Of a stretch of 37,621 bases of DNA, positions 8,694 to 16,832 are shown piece after piece (the first letter of the stretch is position 1; the number at the start of each line of letters is the position of its first letter). The notes beneath the pieces were generated by a model, which was not told where the DNA came from, did no database searches, and saw nothing but the letters and a program-made list of their open reading frames with translations. Source of the DNA: Lachnospiraceae bacterium (GTDB lineage: Bacteria > Bacillota > Clostridia > Lachnospirales > Lachnospiraceae); contig JAFZDQ010000080.1 in NCBI GenBank assembly GCA_017561085.1, positions 1-37,621 of the forward strand. Direction: 5' to 3'. The position numbers and the translations under genes are program-made.

Positions 8694-10073
8694 TTAAAGA
8701 CTTTCAAGGAAAGCCTTATTCTTCTGAATTACTTCGGCCATTACCGCAGGACCGGGCGCGCCGATGGTCAATCTCTTCTCTACACAGGTTTTTAAACTGA
8801 TTGCATCATAAACATCCGCTTCAAATACCGGGCTGATTTCTTTCAATTCTTCAATGCTAAGGGCATCGATGGATGTATTCCTGTCGATACAATAAAGCAC
8901 CAATCTTCCGATGATACCGTGAGCATCCCTGAAAGGTACTCCTTTGTTAACCAGGTAATCAGCCGCATCTGTTGCATTGGTAAAGCCCATCATTGCGCTC
9001 TTTTCCATCACCGCATTGTTGAATTTCATGGTAGAAACCATTCCTTCAAACAACATCAGGCAATTTTTAACGGTGTCAATGGCATCAAAGGTAACTTCCT
9101 TATCCTCCTGCATATCTTTATTGTACGCAAGCGGAATTCCCTTCATGGTGGTTAAAATAGACATAAGCGCGCCGTAAACGCGTCCGGTTTTTCCTCTTAC
9201 AAGCTCTGCAATGTCCGGATTCTTCTTCTGGGGCATAATACTGCTTCCGGTAGAAAAAGCATCATCGATTTCCACGAAACGGTATTCATTGGAATTCCAA
9301 ATTATAATCTCTTCGGAAAATCTGGACAAATGCATCATAATCGTGGATAACGCACTTAAAAATTCAATGACATAATCTCTGTCCGCAACGGAATCCATAC
9401 TGTTTAAGGTAGGACCTTCAAATCCCATCAGGGAAGATGAATAAGAGCGGTCTAAGGGGTATGTCGTACCTGCAAAAGCACCACTTCCCAAAGGAGAAAA
9501 ATTCATTCTTTTATAAATATCCTGCATACGCAGAACATCTCTTTTAAACATTTCAAAATAGGCTCCCATATGATGTGCCAGTGTGGTAGGCTGTGCCTTC
9601 TGTAAATGGGTAAAGCCCGGCATATAGGTATCTGTATTTGCTTCCATTATGGTAAGCAGTGTGGAAAGAAGCTGCTTTAAGCAATCTGTAATTTCTATTA
9701 CTTCTGAACGCACATAAAGCTTCATATCTAAAGCAACCTGATCATTTCTGCTGCGTCCCGTATGAAGTTTCTTTCCCGCATCACCGATTCTGTCAATTAA
9801 GTTTGCTTCCACAAAACTATGGATATCTTCATATTCATGGGTGATTTCCAAAGTTCCGTTTTCAACATCTGTGCGGATTCCGGTAAGTCCTTTAACAATG
9901 GCATCCTTTTCTTCACAAGTTAAAATGCCCTGTTTCTCCAGCATTACCACATGGGCAATACTTCCTTCTATATCCTGTTTAAAGAGTCTTTTATCAAAGG
10001 AAATAGACGCATTAAAATCATAAACCAGCTTGTCTGTTTCTTTGGTAAAACGACCGCCCCATAATTGAGCCAT
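8694..10073 (-). CDS. argH: Argininosuccinate lyase
   Basis: This 459-aa enzyme splits argininosuccinate into arginine and fumarate, the last step of arginine synthesis. It belongs to the fumarase/aspartase superfamily, with the signature GSSIMPQKKNPD (276-287, containing the catalytic serine) and HTGRSRNDQ (104-112). The start at 10073 (MAQLWGGRF) is preferred over the in-frame ATG at 10088, because GGAGG lies 8 bases before it and the earlier ATG would place that site inside the coding region. It is the first gene of a minus-strand run and has its own consensus-like promoter. argG is not in the window. Confidence 0.96.
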   Translation of the reverse strand: MAQLWGGRFTKETDKLVYDFNASISFDKRLFKQDIEGSIAHVVMLEKQGILTCEEKDAIVKGLTGIRTDVENGTLEITHEYEDIHSFVEANLIDRIGDAGKKLHTGRSRNDQVALDMKLYVRSEVIEITDCLKQLLSTLLTIMEANTDTYMPGFTHLQKAQPTTLAHHMGAYFEMFKRDVLRMQDIYKRMNFSPLGSGAFAGTTYPLDRSYSSSLMGFEGPTLNSMDSVADRDYVIEFLSALSTIMMHLSRFSEEIIIWNSNEYRFVEIDDAFSTGSSIMPQKKNPDIAELVRGKTGRVYGALMSILTTMKGIPLAYNKDMQEDKEVTFDAIDTVKNCLMLFEGMVSTMKFNNAVMEKSAMMGFTNATDAADYLVNKGVPFRDAHGIIGRLVLYCIDRNTSIDALSIEELKEISPVFEADVYDAISLKTCVEKRLTIGAPGPAVMAEVIQKNKAFLESL

Positions 10074-10106
10074 ATCCGATTCCTCCATTTGTTAAATCTG
10101 AATTTG

Positions 10107-10135
10107 ATACTATCACATTTTTCCGGGCATTTCAA
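10107..10135 (-). promoter_or_regulatory. Promoter for the argH-asd run
   Basis: On the minus strand, TTGAAA (-35, 10130-10135) is 17 bases from TAGTAT (-10, 10107-10112), with TGA directly upstream of the -10 as an extension. It sits about 35 bases from the argH start and could drive the whole run to position 1726. Confidence 0.7.
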
Positions 10136-10181
10136 TCTTTTTTCAAAGGCCTTCTCACACAAATTTCATCTAAACATAAAC

Positions 10182-10187
10182 TATAAT
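10182..10187 (+). promoter_or_regulatory. Candidate -10 box for the ABC importer genes
   Basis: A perfect TATAAT lies 22 bases upstream of the ATP-binding gene's start codon. No convincing -35 box lies 16-18 bases further upstream, so the promoter may be activator-dependent or weak. Confidence 0.4.
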
Positions 10188-10209
10188 ATACGTTGTTTAG
10201 GAGCAAATT

Positions 10210-10971
10210 ATGAATAAACCTGTTTTAGACTGTAAACATATCAGTTTTTCTTATCATACTTTAAGCGGTGAAACAAAAGCCCTTAAGGATATCAGCTTTT
10301 CCATATTCCCCGGTGAGTTTGTTTCCATAGTAGGTCCGAGCGGCTGCGGAAAGTCCACGCTATTATCTCTTATCAGCGGATTAGAGAAGCCCCAATCCGG
10401 TGAAATAAGCCTTCATTTAGAGGACAAAAAATCTATTGGTTATATGTTACAGCAGGATCATTTATTTGAATGGCGTACCATCAAGGACAATGTCCTTTTG
10501 GGACCGGAAATCAATCATACGCTTACAAAGGAAAAAGAAAATTACGCTTTGTCTCTTTTAGAAGAATATGGTCTTTTCCAATTCGTAAATAAAAAACCAT
10601 CCGAATTATCCGGTGGCATGAGACAACGTGCCGCACTGATCCGTACAATGGTTATGAGTCCTTCTCTTCTTTTGCTGGATGAACCGTTTAGTGCCCTGGA
10701 TTTTCAGACCCGTTTATCGGTTTCTTCGGATATTGGAGCTATTATAAAGAAATCCAACATCACTGCCATCCTGATAACCCATGATTTAGCGGAAGCCATT
10801 TCCTTGTCAGACCGGATTATCGTACTTTCAAAGCGTCCCGGAGAAGTCAAAAAAGAAATTAAAATCAAACTGAGCAAAACAGATGAGACGGCATTATCTG
10901 CCAGAAGTGCACCTGAATTTAATGACTATTTTAACCTGTTATGGAAGGAGATTTCAGATGAATATGAATAA
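10210..10971 (+). CDS. ABC importer ATP-binding protein (SsuB/TauB-type)
   Basis: The 253-aa ATPase powers import with the downstream permease. It has Walker A GPSGCGKST (42-50), a Q-loop at LQQDHLFEW (80-88), the signature LSGGMRQR (133-140), Walker B LLLLDEPF (153-160) and a switch His in LITHD. The sequence resembles the nitrate/sulfonate/taurine and thiamine-precursor importer branch, but substrate cannot be told within that branch. AGGAG precedes the ATG at 10210. The gene overlaps the permease gene by 14 bases. No substrate-binding protein is encoded next to it. Confidence 0.9.
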   Translation: MNKPVLDCKHISFSYHTLSGETKALKDISFSIFPGEFVSIVGPSGCGKSTLLSLISGLEKPQSGEISLHLEDKKSIGYMLQQDHLFEWRTIKDNVLLGPEINHTLTKEKENYALSLLEEYGLFQFVNKKPSELSGGMRQRAALIRTMVMSPSLLLLDEPFSALDFQTRLSVSSDIGAIIKKSNITAILITHDLAEAISLSDRIIVLSKRPGEVKKEIKIKLSKTDETALSARSAPEFNDYFNLLWKEISDEYE

Positions 10972-11800
10972 CGCTTTGAAAGAATGTTCTACGAACGAAA
11001 GCATTACTGAAATTTCAGAAATGCAGACTGAATTTATGAAAAAGCACAAACGACACCATCATAGGATTACCTTTTTCCGTTTGTTTATTTTAGTTGCTTT
11101 TTTGCTTGTATGGGAATTTTGTGCCAAAACGGAACTGATTGACAGTTTTTTCTTCAGTAGTCCGTCCATGATTATAGATTACTTCTTAGAAATGATTACA
11201 AACGGCAGTTTCTTTAGCCATACCGGAATCACTTTATTAGAAACGTTACTAAGTTTCTTTTTTATCAGTATTTTCAGTTTGATTTGCGCTACTTGTTTGT
11301 GGTTTTCAAAGACTGCCTCAGAATTATTTGAGCCTTATCTTGTAGTACTAAATTCACTTCCCAAGTCAGCTTTGGCTCCGTTATTCATTGTATGGCTCGG
11401 AGCCGGTATGACCACCATCATCGTTGCGGGTATTTCTGTCGCGTTATTCGGCTCTATCATCAGTCTTGCAACCGGTTTCAAGCAGGCAGACAGTGAAAAA
11501 ATCAAACTCATCAAAACGTTAGGCGGCAGCAGGATGACTGCCTTTATCAAAGTCGTCCTCCCCTCCTGTATCCCCAATATATTCAGCAATATGAAAGTTA
11601 ATATCGGACTTTCCTTAGTCGGTGTCATCATTGGAGAATTCCTGGCCGGCAGGCGCGGACTTGGATATCTGATTATCTACGGTTCCCAGGTTTTCCGGTT
11701 AAATATGGTAATCACTTCCATAATGATTCTTTGCGCCATAGCCATGCTGTTATATCAGAGTCTGCAGTGGGCCGAACACTACTATTTGAAGAAAAAATAA
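10958..11800 (+). CDS. ABC importer permease (SsuC/TauC-type)
   Basis: This 280-aa inner-membrane protein has about six hydrophobic helices, the first being FFRLFILVAFLLVWEF (about residues 38-53). The EAA-like loop that docks the ATPase is at TLGGSRMTAFIKVVLPSC. The start at 10958 is chosen because AAGGAG lies 7 bases upstream; the open frame reaches back to 10883 but entirely inside the ATPase gene. The N-terminal 30 residues are hydrophilic and unusually His/Lys-rich (KKHKRHHHR) before the first helix. With the ATPase it makes a minimal importer core. The binding protein must be supplied from elsewhere. Confidence 0.9.
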   Translation: MNMNNALKECSTNESITEISEMQTEFMKKHKRHHHRITFFRLFILVAFLLVWEFCAKTELIDSFFFSSPSMIIDYFLEMITNGSFFSHTGITLLETLLSFFFISIFSLICATCLWFSKTASELFEPYLVVLNSLPKSALAPLFIVWLGAGMTTIIVAGISVALFGSIISLATGFKQADSEKIKLIKTLGGSRMTAFIKVVLPSCIPNIFSNMKVNIGLSLVGVIIGEFLAGRRGLGYLIIYGSQVFRLNMVITSIMILCAIAMLLYQSLQWAEHYYLKKK

Positions 11801-11825
11801 AGGAATGACACGCAGTCATTCCTTT
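11799..11825. terminator. Bidirectional intrinsic terminator between the ABC genes and tRNA-Thr
   Basis: An 11-bp perfect stem (AAAGGAATGAC/GTCATTCCTTT) has a 5-base loop and starts inside the permease stop codon. On the minus strand a T-rich tract (TTTATTTTTTC) follows, making a strong terminator for the tRNA. On the plus strand the tract is only TTT, so termination of the ABC mRNA may be weaker. Confidence 0.85.
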
Positions 11826-11830
11826 ACATA

Positions 11831-11903
11831 AGCTGGAAAAGGGACTCGAACCCTCGACCTACTGATTACGAATCAGTTGCGCTACCAACTGCGCCATTCC
11901 AGC
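11831..11903 (-). tRNA. tRNA-Thr (anticodon CGT)
   Basis: The sequence folds into a complete cloverleaf: 7-bp acceptor stem GCTGGAA/TTCCAGC, D-stem GCGC/GCGC, anticodon stem ACTGA/TCAGT with loop TTCGTAA (anticodon CGT, reading ACG), and T-arm GAGGG-TTCGAGT-CCCTT with one G-U pair. The discriminator base is T and no CCA is encoded. It has its own promoter at 11921-11949 and its own terminator at 11799-11825. Confidence 0.95.
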
Positions 11904-11920
11904 TTGCTACAACAAAAAAT

Positions 11921-11949
11921 ATTATAACCGCTAACCATTTGTTTTGCAA
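11921..11949 (-). promoter_or_regulatory. Promoter for tRNA-Thr
   Basis: On the minus strand, TTGCAA (-35, 11944-11949) is 17 bases from a perfect TATAAT (-10, 11921-11926). It is squeezed between the mscS stop codon and the tRNA. Confidence 0.75.
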
Positions 11950-11952
11950 GTA

Positions 11953-12792
11953 TTAATTATTGATGTGCACATCCATCTGCGGATAAGGGATTTCTATCTT
12001 GGCATCATCTAAAACATACTTAATATTTTCTGTTATTTGTGCTTTAAGCTCCTTATAATTTTCTGTTTTGCTCCAGCACCTTACATTTAACAGAATCGCA
12101 CTGTCTGCCAAACTATCTACGAAGACAGTTAATTCTTTTTCTTTTAATACGTTTGGTGTGTTCTTTAGCATTTTTTCCAAAGCACTTTTCGCCTTTTTGA
12201 TATCAGCCTGATAAGAAATTCCCACCAAAATATCAATTCTGCGTTCCGTACAACTGGTGAAGTTTGTTATGGAACCATTCACAAGTGCACCGTTCGGAAG
12301 AACAATTAATTTATTATCATAGGTCAACAGATGGGTATAAAAAATATCAATGGAATTGACAATTCCTTCATTCCCCTTTTCATCCTTGATGTAATCTCCT
12401 ACTTTAAAGGGCTTTAAAATCAGGATTAAGACACCGCCTGCCAGGTTACTTAAGCTACCTTGAAGTGCAAGCCCCACTGCAACAGATGCAGAACCAATCA
12501 GTGCAATAATACTGGCAGCATCAACTCCAAGCCAGGAAGCAATCATCAAAATCAGTAAAAAATAGGAGCCATACTTCACAAAGGAATCCAGAAACTTAAT
12601 GGCACTTTCGTCCACTTTACTTTTGACCAATGCTTTCTTTAAGAATTTACGGAACACTTTAACAAACTGGATTCCGATAAATAATATAACGAGCGCCAAC
12701 AGAACCCTTGCACCTAAATTCAATGCTTTTTCCGGTAATGTCTGTAAAAAATTTTCAATAACACCTTTATCAAAATTTATGTTTGGATTCAT
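11953..12792 (-). CDS. mscS: MscS-family mechanosensitive ion channel
   Basis: This 279-aa membrane channel opens under membrane tension and releases solutes on osmotic downshift. Three membrane segments are visible at about 28-46, 70-90 and 95-128. The last is the Gly/Ala-rich pore helix (IGSASVAVGLALQGSLSNLAGG) followed by the KPFKVGDYI motif that starts the cytoplasmic beta domain. Length and layout match small-conductance MscS. Its ATG overlaps the glgB stop in an ATGA arrangement, with GGGAG 9 bases upstream inside glgB, so the two are translationally coupled. No terminator follows; transcription probably runs on through tRNA-Thr to 11799. Confidence 0.93.
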   Translation of the reverse strand: MNPNINFDKGVIENFLQTLPEKALNLGARVLLALVILFIGIQFVKVFRKFLKKALVKSKVDESAIKFLDSFVKYGSYFLLILMIASWLGVDAASIIALIGSASVAVGLALQGSLSNLAGGVLILILKPFKVGDYIKDEKGNEGIVNSIDIFYTHLLTYDNKLIVLPNGALVNGSITNFTSCTERRIDILVGISYQADIKKAKSALEKMLKNTPNVLKEKELTVFVDSLADSAILLNVRCWSKTENYKELKAQITENIKYVLDDAKIEIPYPQMDVHINN

Positions 12793-15176
12793 GCTTTTTT
12801 ACTCCCGTTTTCAATTACTTTTTCTGCTTTAAGCGCTTCTTCTAATTCTTTTTCGGCAAGTCTTAAAGCCTGATTTGCTTTTTCATATGCTTCTTTCGCT
12901 AAAGCAAATTCTTCTCTTGCACGGTTTGTTCTTTCCTTTGCAATTACAATGGCTTTTGCTTTCTCTATTTCTTCTTTTTCCTTTGCGGTATAGGGTACAA
13001 AGGAAAATACCTTTAAGGAAAGTGGTGCCATTTCCACATCTATGGAATTTTCTTTTTCGTCACATGAAATTTCCTGTGAACGTAATAATTTACGGTTTGT
13101 TTTACTCTTACCACCGTAAGAAACATGATCCGTGTTTAAGAGTTCCTTATATTTTCCTTCCATAGGAACGCCTACGCGGAAGGTCTGCTGATTGCCCTGG
13201 AAATTAGCAACTACCAAAAGAAACTCTTCCGGTTTCAAAGCTTTTCTTACATAGGAGAGCATACAACCTTGGGCATTAATGCAGTTAATCCATTCAAAGC
13301 CTTCCGGAACCGCATCCAGCTCATATAATGCAGGATATGTTGTATACAGCTTGTTAAGGTCCTTTACAAGGGTCTTTAAGCCTTCATGCGCTGGATAACT
13401 TGTTAATTCCCAATTCGTCTGTCTGTTTTCATCAAATTCTTCAAACTCTCCGATATCCTGTCCCATAAAAAGATGTTTCTTTCCGGGGTAGGTCATCTGA
13501 TATGCGTAGGTCAATCTGAGATTTGCAAACTTATCTTCTGTTTCACCGGGCATTTTTCCAAGCATACTGGATTTTCCGTGCACCACTTCATCATGAGAAA
13601 AGACCGTGATGAAATTTTCACTGTATTGATAAAGCATACCAAAGGTCAGTTCATTATGATGATAGGACCTGAAATAAGGGTCAAAAGAAATATAACCAAG
13701 ATAATCATTCATCAGACCCATGTTCCATTTCAAATCAAAACCAAGACCGCCCTCTTCCAGACTTCCGGTAACCTTCGGCCATGCAGTGGATTCCTCCGCA
13801 ATCATAAGAACACCGGGATTCCGCTTTTTCATGATGGAATTTAAATGCTTTATAAATTCAACTGCTTCGAGGTTTTCATTTCCGCCATAGATATTGGCCG
13901 TCCACTCTCCTTCTTTTCTGCCATAATCCAGATACAACATGGAAGATACCGCATCAATACGGATACCGTCTGCATGATACATTTCAACCCAGTATAAAGC
14001 ATTTGCAATCAAATAATTGGAAACTTCAGGTCGTCCGTAATCAAAAAGCATAGTACCCCAGTGAGGGTGATGTGCTTTATTAGGGTCAAAAGGCTCATAA
14101 AGGCTGGTTCCGTCAAAACGAGACAAACCGTGACCGTCTTTCGGGAAATGTGCAGGCACCCAATCAAAAATCACACCAATCCCCGCCTGATGCAGCATAT
14201 CTACAAAATACATCAAATCCTCTGCACTTCCGTATCTGGCGGTAGGTGCATAATATCCGATCACCTGATATCCCCAGGAGGCATCTAAAGGATGTTCCAT
14301 AACAGGCATAAGTTCCACATGGGTATAGCCCATCTCTTTCACATAAGAGATGACATCTTTTGCCAATTCTCTGTAATTTTTGTAACTTCCGTCTTGGTTT
14401 CTTAAAAAGGAACCTAAATAAAATTCATAGATACTGACAGGTGCATGATTATTCTGAACTTCTAATCTGTTATTAATCCAGTCTTCATCATTCCACTCAT
14501 AGGACAAATCCCTTACCACAGAGGCAGTATCCGGTCTTAACTGTGCACCGAATCCATAAGGATCAGCCTTTAACGAAATCACATCGCCCTTTGCTTTGAT
14601 TTCAAACTTATAGCAATCCCCTTCCTGTACATCAGGGATAAACAGTTCAAAAATACCGCTTTCTTCATTGCGGGACATAGGATGCATTCTTCCGTCCCAA
14701 TGATTAAAATCACCTACTACGCTAACGCGCACGGCATTAGGTGCCCAAACAGCAAAAAAAGTACCTTCTACATCATTCACCGTCATAGGATGTGCACCAA
14801 GTTGCTCGTATACCGTATAATGGATTCCTTTATGAAACTTTTGAGCCTCTTCCACAGGCATCTTTATTTGAAATTGATAAGCATCCTGATAGGTACTTAC
14901 AATATCCTCTTCAAAATAAGCTTCATAACAATAATGTTCCGGTACTTTACCGCTCTTTAAATAAGCAAAAAAGCCTTCTTCATCCACACATTCCATATCA
15001 TATTTTTTACTACCGATTACAAGTGCCACCTTTTCAGCACCGGGACAAAAGGTTTGAAACAAGACACTCTTTCCGATTTCTTTGGGGCCTAACACCTCAT
15101 GGGGGTTATCCTCTTCCGAATAAATTACAGCCTCAATTCTGGGCCAATTCATTAACTTATACAATTTATTATTCAT
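12789..15176 (-). CDS. glgB: 1,4-alpha-glucan branching enzyme with a C-terminal coiled-coil tail
   Basis: This 795-aa GH13 enzyme makes alpha-1,6 branches in glycogen. An N-terminal carbohydrate-binding domain (about 110-220, with VSVVGDFNHWDG) precedes the TIM barrel. Catalytic residues are D408 in GIRIDAV, E461 in MIAEEST and D529 in FSHDE. A beta-sandwich ends near residue 728. Residues 731-790 are an extra Ala/Glu/Lys-rich helix with heptad-like character, absent from the E. coli enzyme (about 728 aa). GGGAG precedes the ATG at 15176. No other glycogen gene lies nearby; the partner is mscS, overlapped by 4 bases. Confidence 0.95.
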   Translation of the reverse strand: MNNKLYKLMNWPRIEAVIYSEEDNPHEVLGPKEIGKSVLFQTFCPGAEKVALVIGSKKYDMECVDEEGFFAYLKSGKVPEHYCYEAYFEEDIVSTYQDAYQFQIKMPVEEAQKFHKGIHYTVYEQLGAHPMTVNDVEGTFFAVWAPNAVRVSVVGDFNHWDGRMHPMSRNEESGIFELFIPDVQEGDCYKFEIKAKGDVISLKADPYGFGAQLRPDTASVVRDLSYEWNDEDWINNRLEVQNNHAPVSIYEFYLGSFLRNQDGSYKNYRELAKDVISYVKEMGYTHVELMPVMEHPLDASWGYQVIGYYAPTARYGSAEDLMYFVDMLHQAGIGVIFDWVPAHFPKDGHGLSRFDGTSLYEPFDPNKAHHPHWGTMLFDYGRPEVSNYLIANALYWVEMYHADGIRIDAVSSMLYLDYGRKEGEWTANIYGGNENLEAVEFIKHLNSIMKKRNPGVLMIAEESTAWPKVTGSLEEGGLGFDLKWNMGLMNDYLGYISFDPYFRSYHHNELTFGMLYQYSENFITVFSHDEVVHGKSSMLGKMPGETEDKFANLRLTYAYQMTYPGKKHLFMGQDIGEFEEFDENRQTNWELTSYPAHEGLKTLVKDLNKLYTTYPALYELDAVPEGFEWINCINAQGCMLSYVRKALKPEEFLLVVANFQGNQQTFRVGVPMEGKYKELLNTDHVSYGGKSKTNRKLLRSQEISCDEKENSIDVEMAPLSLKVFSFVPYTAKEKEEIEKAKAIVIAKERTNRAREEFALAKEAYEKANQALRLAEKELEEALKAEKVIENGSKKA

Positions 15177-15212
15177 AAATTCTCCCTTTTCTTCTTTTAT
15201 TTAACAGAAAAT

Positions 15213-15241
15213 ATTTTATCAAAGATATCTGTACAGTACAA
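15213..15241 (-). promoter_or_regulatory. Promoter for glgB-mscS
   Basis: On the minus strand, TTGTAC (-35, 15236-15241) is 17 bases from TAAAAT (-10, 15213-15218), with TGA as a -10 extension. Its -35 region shares the TGTACAGTACA dyad with the divergent promoter. Confidence 0.65.
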
Positions 15242-15258
15242 GCATCAAGTGATACAAT
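15230..15258 (+). promoter_or_regulatory. Promoter for the small 99-aa gene
   Basis: TGTACA (-35, 15230-15235) is 17 bases from TACAAT (-10, 15253-15258), with TGA extending the -10. It overlaps the divergent glgB promoter, so the two polymerases probably compete. Confidence 0.5.
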
Positions 15259-15308
15259 TAATTATCATTAATAAATATCTTAAGACGAAGTCAGAAAGGA
15301 CGAAAAAC

Positions 15309-15608
15309 ATGTACGAAACCTTTAAAAACAAAGAATTCAGCTTTTTAAGCGATGAAGATAAAGATATGCTAAGCAGAATCGGCGCATACTCCGAACAGGT
15401 TATTGAAGATACCGATCCTACCAAAGTACCGATTTCCAGACAGTTAGAATTATTGAAGCCTGTTATGCAGGAAATCGCCACCGAACGCGGCACAAGCCTT
15501 GAAGATATCTTTATTAAATATATGGATTTAACAACACTGGTTAATGCCAAAAAAGACCAGATTTTCAAGGATGATATGCACGATTTAGGTGTACTTGAAT
15601 TTAAGTAA
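15309..15608 (+). CDS. Small conserved-looking protein of unknown function
   Basis: I do not recognise this 99-aa protein. It is hydrophilic, rich in Asp, Glu and Lys, with no Cys, no signal peptide and no membrane segment; it appears mostly helical. The start at 15309 (MYETFKNKEF) is preceded by AAAGGA and follows a recognisable promoter; the open frame reaches back to 15249, but that ATA start has no ribosome site. A strong intrinsic terminator follows 5 bases after the stop. Having its own promoter, ribosome site and terminator makes it a convincing single-gene unit despite the unknown role. Confidence 0.8.
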   Translation: MYETFKNKEFSFLSDEDKDMLSRIGAYSEQVIEDTDPTKVPISRQLELLKPVMQEIATERGTSLEDIFIKYMDLTTLVNAKKDQIFKDDMHDLGVLEFK

Positions 15609-15613
15609 TCAAA

Positions 15614-15641
15614 AAGAAGTTCCGCTTTTGCGGAACTTCTT
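15614..15641. terminator. Bidirectional intrinsic terminator between the small gene and serA
   Basis: A 12-bp perfect stem (AAGAAGTTCCGC/GCGGAACTTCTT) has a TTTT loop. The plus strand continues with CTTTTATGTTTC and the minus strand with TTTTTG, so it can end both convergent transcripts. Confidence 0.9.
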
Positions 15642-15666
15642 CTTTTATGTTTCTTTTATGCTTATG

Positions 15667-16830
15667 TTATTTTACAATTCTTACTTTGAATACACCTTCA
15701 ATGGCTTCTAACTTTTCAACCATTTCTTTCTGAGGTGTCTGTTCCAAATCCATCATCGTATATGCATACTCTCCTCTGGATTTGTTTACCAAATTTGCAA
15801 TATTGATACCTTCATCACCAAAGCAAGCTGTAAATTTCGTAATCATATTTGCAATATTCTTATGGAAGATTGCAATACGGCTTGCATTAGTACATACACC
15901 CATATCACAATTAGGATAGTTTACGGAATTTACAATATTACCGTTTTCGAGATAGTTCTTTAATTCCTTAACAGCCATTACCGCACAATTATCTTCAGAT
16001 TCTTCTGTAGATGCGCCAAGATGAGGAATTACGATACATCCTTCCTTACCTGCTGTGGTTGTATTCGGGAAATCAGTTACATACTTACGGATTTTTCCGG
16101 ATGCGATACCATCTAAGATATCTTCTTCATTACAAAGAACATCACGTGCAAAGTTTAAGATGATAACGCCGTCCTTCATTAAAGAAATCGCATCTGCATT
16201 AATGGTTCCCTTGGTCTGGGGAAGTGCAGGTACATGAATGGTGATAAAATCACATTCCGCATAGATTTCTTCAACATGAAGCACATGTTTAACCGCACGG
16301 CTTAAGCTCCAAGCAGCATCAACGGAAACATAAGGATCATATCCATATACTTCCATACCAAGATTTACTGCTGCATTAGCTACTTTACCGCCAATTGCAC
16401 CAAGACCGATGATACCAAGCTTTTTACCTTCGATTTCAGTACCGGCGAATTTCTTCTTTTCTTTTTCAGCTGTTTTCGCAATGTTTTCATCATCTTTGGC
16501 AGACTTAACCCATTCTACGCCACCGATAACATCACGGGATGCAAGTAACATACCTGCAATTACGAGTTCCTTAACACCGTTAGCGTTAGCACCGGGAGTA
16601 TTGAAAACAACAATACCCTTTTCTGCACATTTATCAAGGGGAATATTATTGACACCTGCGCCGGCTCTGGCAACTGCAAGTAAGTTATCACTAAGTTCCA
16701 TTTCATGCATGGACGCACTACGTACCAGAATACCTTCTGCATCATTCACATCATCAGTTCTGGTATATTTTTCATCAAATCCTTTTAAACCGATATGCGC
16801 AATCGGATTTAAGCAATGATATTTAAACAT
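15667..16830 (-). CDS. serA: D-3-phosphoglycerate dehydrogenase (short ACT-domain form)
   Basis: This 387-aa enzyme oxidises 3-phosphoglycerate to 3-phosphohydroxypyruvate, the first step of serine synthesis. The NAD-binding motif is GLGAIG (142-147). The substrate arginine is R229 in NFARD and the catalytic His is H270 in IPHLGAS. A C-terminal ACT domain (about 315-387, with INIANLVNKSRGEYAYTMMD) probably senses serine. The usual Glu of the DVFxxEP segment is not seen: this stretch reads TDFPNTTTAG (252-261), a departure from the E. coli triad. It starts 2 bases after the serC stop, so the two are one operon and probably coupled. Confidence 0.93.
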   Translation of the reverse strand: MFKYHCLNPIAHIGLKGFDEKYTRTDDVNDAEGILVRSASMHEMELSDNLLAVARAGAGVNNIPLDKCAEKGIVVFNTPGANANGVKELVIAGMLLASRDVIGGVEWVKSAKDDENIAKTAEKEKKKFAGTEIEGKKLGIIGLGAIGGKVANAAVNLGMEVYGYDPYVSVDAAWSLSRAVKHVLHVEEIYAECDFITIHVPALPQTKGTINADAISLMKDGVIILNFARDVLCNEEDILDGIASGKIRKYVTDFPNTTTAGKEGCIVIPHLGASTEESEDNCAVMAVKELKNYLENGNIVNSVNYPNCDMGVCTNASRIAIFHKNIANMITKFTACFGDEGINIANLVNKSRGEYAYTMMDLEQTPQKEMVEKLEAIEGVFKVRIVK

Positions 16831-16832
16831 AA

